Below, piece after piece: positions 60,525 through 64,000 of a stretch of 64,000 nt of DNA. The notes below the pieces were generated by a model that had not been told where the DNA came from, searched no databases, and worked only from the letters and a program-made list of their open reading frames with translations. Source of the DNA: Terrimesophilobacter sp964651535 (GTDB lineage Bacteria > Actinomycetota > Actinomycetes > Actinomycetales > Microbacteriaceae). The stretch covers positions 1 to 64,000 of the forward strand of contig CAZYYE010000001.1 of the NCBI GenBank assembly GCA_964651535.1. The letters are read 5' to 3'. Made by a program: the position numbers and the translations under genes. The first letter of the stretch is position 1; each line of letters opens with the position of its first letter.

Positions 60525-61466
60525 CTAGGAGTAACCCCCATCGCCGAGTTCGCCGAGAATTCGATTGAGGTCGGCGATGCTCGCGAACTCGATCGCCAAA
60601 GTGCCCTTGCTCGACCCGAGGGAGATTTTCACCCTCGTGTTCAAGCGGTCGCCGAGCCGATCGGCGATTTCGGTGAGCTGCGCCTGCCGTTTGCCGGCCT
60701 TCGGTTTGGTTGCGCGGACGGGTTTGCGGGAAACGAGTCCCGCCGCCGCTTCCGCGCCGCGCACCGTGAGATCCTCATTGATGATCTTGGCTGCGAGCTT
60801 TTCCATTGCGGCAGAATCTCCCGCAGCGAGAACCGCGCGCGCATGCCCGGCGCTCAGCACGCCCGATGCGACGCGTTTCTGGACCGACTCCGGCAGCTTC
60901 AGCAGTCGGATCGTGTTGGTGATCTGCGGCCGCGATCGCCCGATGCGGCTCGCAAGTTGATCCTGCGTGATCCCGAAATCCGAAAGAAGCTGCTGGTAGG
61001 CGGACGCTTCTTCGAGCGGATTCAGATCCGCCCGGTGCAGGTTCTCGAGCAGGGCGTCGCGGAGCATTGCTTCGTCGGCGGTGTTCTTGATGACCGCGGG
61101 GATCGCATCCAGGCCGAGCTGCTTGGACGCCCTCAGCCTCCGCTCGCCCATGATGAGTTCGTACTTGCCGGCGCCGGGCTCCCCCTCGATGGGCCGCACG
61201 ACGATCGGCTGCAGCACGCCGACCTCCCGAATGGACGCGACGAGCTCGTCGAGCTTCTCCTGGGAGAACTCCGTTCTGGGTTGCACAGCGTTGGGGATGA
61301 TGTCGTCGGGTGAAAGATTGGCGAGTCGGGCACCAGGGACGGCCACGAGTCCTGTGCGCCCCTCCGTCGGGAAGAAGACATCGACCGGCCGATCCGGCGA
61401 ACCTTCGTCGGTGGGGATGAGCGCACCGATTCCACGTCCAAGCCCGGTCCTCTTAGCGGCAGCCAT
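60525..61466 (-). CDS. parB: Chromosome partitioning protein ParB
   Basis: A 313-residue CTP-dependent parS-binding protein. The N-terminal domain has the GERRLRASKQLG (GERR) CTP motif, then the helix-turn-helix (ASAYQQLLSDFGITQDQLASRIGRSRPQITNTIRLLKLP) and a C-terminal dimer domain. ATG 61466 overlaps the parA stop (TGATG). It binds the parS sites seen nearby and loads SMC. Confidence 0.97.
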   Translation of the reverse strand: MAAAKRTGLGRGIGALIPTDEGSPDRPVDVFFPTEGRTGLVAVPGARLANLSPDDIIPNAVQPRTEFSQEKLDELVASIREVGVLQPIVVRPIEGEPGAGKYELIMGERRLRASKQLGLDAIPAVIKNTADEAMLRDALLENLHRADLNPLEEASAYQQLLSDFGITQDQLASRIGRSRPQITNTIRLLKLPESVQKRVASGVLSAGHARAVLAAGDSAAMEKLAAKIINEDLTVRGAEAAAGLVSRKPVRATKPKAGKRQAQLTEIADRLGDRLNTRVKISLGSSKGTLAIEFASIADLNRILGELGDGGYS

Positions 61467-62419
61467 CAGCGCGGTACTCCCCTGTGTGCAATCTCTGCGG
61501 CCGCTTCCCGATAGGACAACGAACCCGGTGAATTCGTATCGTAACTGATCACGCTCTGTCCGTAGCTCGGCGCCTCCGAAATGCGCACGGAGCGGGGAAT
61601 CAGCGCGTTCAGCACTTCGTCCGGGAAGTGTTCCCGGACGTCCTCGACGACCTGATTGGCGAGGTTCGTTCGCGAGTCGTACATCGTCATGAGAATCGTC
61701 GACACCGCGAGCGACGGGTTGAGGTGACGTTCGATGAGGCGAATGTTCGCGAGCAACTGGCTCAACCCCTCGAGCGCGTAATACTCGCACTGGATGGGAA
61801 TGAGCACTTCCGTCGCAGCCACGAACGCGTTGATGGTGAGCAGCCCGAGCGATGGCGGACAGTCGATGAAGACATAGTGGAACGGCTGCTCGGTCTCCTG
61901 CAGGAAAATGTCGAGCGCCGTGTGAAGTCGCTGCTCCCTCGCCACGAGGGAGACGAGTTCGATCTCCGCACCCGCAAGATGAATCGTCGCTGGTGCGCAG
62001 AACAGCGTGTCGAACTCCGGGCTTTTCTGGATGACCTCGGCCATGGGCAGGTCGTTGATGATGACGTCGTACACGCTCGGCGTCTCCGCTCGGTGCTCGA
62101 CGCCGAGCGCGGTCGATGCGTTTCCTTGCGGGTCGAGATCGATCACGAGCACCCGCGCTCCCGCTCCGGCGAGTGCCGCTGCGAGGTTCACCGCGGTCGT
62201 CGTCTTTCCGACGCCACCCTTCTGATTGGCGACGGTGAATATCCTGGTCGACTTCGGCAATGGCAACTCTTCTGCCGCGAGCGCACGGCGTCGGCGTGCG
62301 AGGTCGGCGATCTCCCGGGCGAGTGGAGTCGAATCATCCGGTGCCAGCGTCGCGTCAGGAATCGCCGACGTCTCGTCAGGATGTTTCACGTGAAACCTCG
62401 CTCGTTCGAATCCGGACAT
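61466..62419 (-). CDS. parA: Chromosome partitioning ATPase ParA
   Basis: A 317-residue deviant-Walker ATPase. KGGVGKTTTAVNLA is the P-loop and VLVIDLDPQGNAS the switch. It has an N-terminal extension of about 57 residues before the core (STRIFTVANQKGG), and residues 9-14 of that extension are written by a parS sequence. It forms a unit with parB. Confidence 0.97.
   Translation of the reverse strand: MSGFERARFHVKHPDETSAIPDATLAPDDSTPLAREIADLARRRRALAAEELPLPKSTRIFTVANQKGGVGKTTTAVNLAAALAGAGARVLVIDLDPQGNASTALGVEHRAETPSVYDVIINDLPMAEVIQKSPEFDTLFCAPATIHLAGAEIELVSLVAREQRLHTALDIFLQETEQPFHYVFIDCPPSLGLLTINAFVAATEVLIPIQCEYYALEGLSQLLANIRLIERHLNPSLAVSTILMTMYDSRTNLANQVVEDVREHFPDEVLNALIPRSVRISEAPSYGQSVISYDTNSPGSLSYREAAAEIAHRGVPR
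62382..62397. promoter_or_regulatory. parS site inside parA, one mismatch
   Basis: TGTTTCACGTGAAACC differs from the consensus parS TGTTTCACGTGAAACA only at the last base. It lies within the first codons of parA (HVK in frame). Confidence 0.9.
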
Positions 62420-62466
62420 CGCCTCGGTCGTTTTCCCTGTCGACTGCCGGAAACGGCCTCAAATCG

Positions 62467-63117
62467 TCAGTCAACTGTAGCCCTAAACAATCGGGTGGGT
62501 TCTGTGGCGAACCCTTCCCCGAGCGTCATCACCTCGACGTTCGAGAGCCTCGCCTTGCGGATCGCCGCGGAGGCCGCCTCCACTTCTCGGTGGACACTCG
62601 CGCCCTTGAGGAAAAGCAGTTCTCCTCCGGAACGAACGAGCCGGGCGGAGATCGGGATGAGCTTGGACAGCGCGCTCACTGCTCGGGCCGTCACCTGATC
62701 GAGCCATGGAGAGAATTCCGCCTCTTCTGCTCTCACACGCAGCACGTCGACATTGTCCAGGCCGAGTTCCGCGACCTCCGCACGCAGCCACTCCACCCGG
62801 CGTTCCATCGGCTCGATCAGCACGAAGGAGACATCCGGTCGCGCGATCGCGAGCACGATCCCGGGCAGTCCCGCACCGCTACCCACGTCGCCGACTCTCC
62901 CCGGGTGCAGCAACGGCGCGACCAGAGCGCAGTTCACGATGTGCCGTGTCCACAAGCGCGGCAACTCAAGCGGACCGATGAGTCCCCGCTCGACACCCTG
63001 TGCCGCCAGGTCCGCTGCGAACCTCCTCGCGAGGTCCACCCGTTCGCCAAAGAGCTCTCCCGCGAACGCCGGCTCGACCTCTGGCGACGGATCGGATGTT
63101 TCACGTGAAACATTCAT
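62467..63117 (-). CDS. rsmG: 16S rRNA (guanine-527-N7) methyltransferase
   Basis: A 216-residue SAM-dependent methyltransferase. VGDVGSGAGLPGIVLAIARPD is the SAM-binding loop, and the N-terminal LWTRHIVNCALVAPL is typical of RsmG/GidB. It lies between jag and parA as in most bacteria near oriC. A perfect parS is written into its codons 2-7. Confidence 0.97.
   Translation of the reverse strand: MNVSRETSDPSPEVEPAFAGELFGERVDLARRFAADLAAQGVERGLIGPLELPRLWTRHIVNCALVAPLLHPGRVGDVGSGAGLPGIVLAIARPDVSFVLIEPMERRVEWLRAEVAELGLDNVDVLRVRAEEAEFSPWLDQVTARAVSALSKLIPISARLVRSGGELLFLKGASVHREVEAASAAIRKARLSNVEVMTLGEGFATEPTRLFRATVD
63097..63112. promoter_or_regulatory. parS site inside rsmG, perfect
   Basis: TGTTTCACGTGAAACA is an exact 16-bp match to the bacterial parS consensus. 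It encodes NVSRET at the start of RsmG and lies 715 bp from the second site. Confidence 0.97.
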
Positions 63118-63129
63118 CGCGTGACGGGC

Positions 63130-63687
63130 TCAGCGAATCGGAGTGATGACCGTGTGGCGGTCCCTGCCCTCGCCCTCGGACTCGGACACCAGGCCCTTCT
63201 CCGCGACGAGATCGTGAACGAGCTTGCGTTCATATGACGACATCGGAGGCAGATCCACCGACGCCGCGCCCTGCTCGATTCGTTCTGCCGCGCGCTCGAC
63301 GATGCGGGCCAGTTCCGCCTCGCGCGCTTCGCGGGAACCGCCCACGTCGAGGATGAGCCGGGAAAAAGTTCCGGTCTTCGCCTGCACCGCGATGCGCGCG
63401 AGCTCTTGAAGCGCCGTTACCGTATCGGGCCGGGAAAGCAGACGCAGGTTCGAGTCTTCGCTGGAATTCACCGATACATACGCGCGGCCGTCCCGCGCGT
63501 CGATGTCGATGTCGCCGTCGAGGTCGGTGATGTCGAGGAGCTCTTCGATGTAGTCGGCGGCGATGTCGCCCTCCGCCTCAAGTTGCTCGATCGATCGTTC
63601 CGAGTTCCGATCGTGGCTCTCGAGGTGCTCCTCGTCACCCTGCGCATCGATGTTTGCGGTGTCGCCCGTGGGGGAGAGATTGGACAC
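63130..63687 (-). CDS. jag: Jag/KhpB RNA-binding protein
   Basis: A 185-residue protein with an acidic N-terminus (residues 1-55), a KH domain (VSVNSSEDSNLRLLSRPDTVTALQELARIAV) and a C-terminal R3H domain (PPMSSYERKLVHDLV, with the Arg-x3-His). It binds RNA, and the gene lies 2 bp after yidC, starting with GTG 63687. Confidence 0.95.
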   Translation of the reverse strand: MSNLSPTGDTANIDAQGDEEHLESHDRNSERSIEQLEAEGDIAADYIEELLDITDLDGDIDIDARDGRAYVSVNSSEDSNLRLLSRPDTVTALQELARIAVQAKTGTFSRLILDVGGSREAREAELARIVERAAERIEQGAASVDLPPMSSYERKLVHDLVAEKGLVSESEGEGRDRHTVITPIR

Positions 63688-63689
63688 AG

Positions 63690-64000
63690 CTACCTCTTCT
63701 TCTTCTTGCGATTCTTCGGATTGACCGGTTGCTGCCGCTGAGTCGTTTTCGGCTCAACCTGCTCGCCGGGATCATCGCCGTTGTCTTCGACGATCGTGAT
63801 TCCACGGCGCTGGTTCCTCTTGGCAATTCTCGACTCGCGCGCGAGGGCCGCCTCGCTGCCGGGGGTCGGCATGTTCCGGATGACGATGAACTGCTGCACC
63901 ATCGTCCAGAAGTTCGAGACGAGCCAATAGAACATGACCCCGAGCGGGAACGTGAATCCCGAGAACAGAAAGACGAACGGGAGCACGTACAAAAGCATGC
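63690..64000 (-). CDS. yidC: Membrane protein insertase YidC, C-terminal part
   Basis: The last 102-103 residues of YidC; the 5' part lies beyond the right edge. Seen are the final transmembrane helices (LYVLPFVFLFSGFTFPLGVMFYWLVSNFWTMVQQFIVI) and a long basic tail ending NPKNRKKKKR, which binds the ribosome. The tail is extended, as in other actinobacteria. It inserts membrane proteins alone or with SecYEG. Confidence 0.95.
   Translation of the reverse strand, partial: MLLYVLPFVFLFSGFTFPLGVMFYWLVSNFWTMVQQFIVIRNMPTPGSEAALARESRIAKRNQRRGITIVEDNGDDPGEQVEPKTTQRQQPVNPKNRKKKKR

Overview
The window looks like a chromosomal segment of a high-GC actinobacterium, most likely family Microbacteriaceae. 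The reasons are the mycothiol-type maleylpyruvate isomerase fold protein, a myo-inositol-phosphate synthase gene, an HspR/HAIR-controlled dnaK operon, cysteine-free ribosomal proteins, many apparently leaderless genes, and the order dnaB-rplI-rpsR-ssb-rpsF ... pcnA-(DUF6049)-murJ-trxB-trxA ... parB-parA-rsmG-jag-yidC. That last order is the usual left flank of an actinobacterial origin, so dnaA/oriC should lie just beyond the right end. No prophage, insertion sequence or CRISPR array was found.

Layout. 1-7 kb: a proline-rich protein coupled to pyrE, exonuclease III, a GntR regulator, a DUF6421 protein, a two-gene ABC exporter and a threonine-aldolase-family enzyme. 7-14 kb: a large heat-shock operon, dnaK-grpE-dnaJ-hspR-(four-TM protein)-clpB, headed by one perfect and one degenerate HspR operator. 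14-18.4 kb: an Atg22-like transporter, idi, a TetR/hydrolase divergent pair, dcd and tRNA-Gly(CCC). 18.4-32.8 kb: a more accessory stretch with a TPR-SARP regulator, two lipoproteins, a CopB-type copper ATPase behind a CsoR-like operator, a MarR regulator, two DinB/MDMPI-fold proteins, an iron-box-controlled heme oxygenase, a Pif1-like helicase and a CopD-CtaG fusion.

32.8-39.5 kb: HU, the zinc-independent S14-L33-L28 cluster, an F420-type oxidoreductase, a REP-like repeat, a znuA-znuC-znuB-zur operon with a Zur-like palindrome in its promoter, and hisC. 39.5-47.8 kb: a holin-like membrane protein, a WXG100-like protein paired with a lipase-fold protein, LMW phosphatase plus purB, two membrane proteins, a fatty-acid desaturase and a TetR/FAD-monooxygenase operon with a double palindrome. 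47.8-64 kb: replication, ribosome, redox and segregation genes, including an apparent SigR/SigH-type promoter in front of trxBA and two parS sites lying inside the first codons of parA and rsmG.

Together the genes give stress and redox control (HspR, SigR-like sites), metal homeostasis (Zur, DtxR-like, CsoR-like sites), replication and segregation, and envelope biogenesis (MurJ, YidC). The least explained parts are the WXG100-like/hydrolase pair, the membrane protein inside the heat-shock operon, the array of DnaA-box-like 9-mers upstream of dnaB, and the REP-like element at 35.2 kb. All operator and promoter calls rest on reading motifs by eye.
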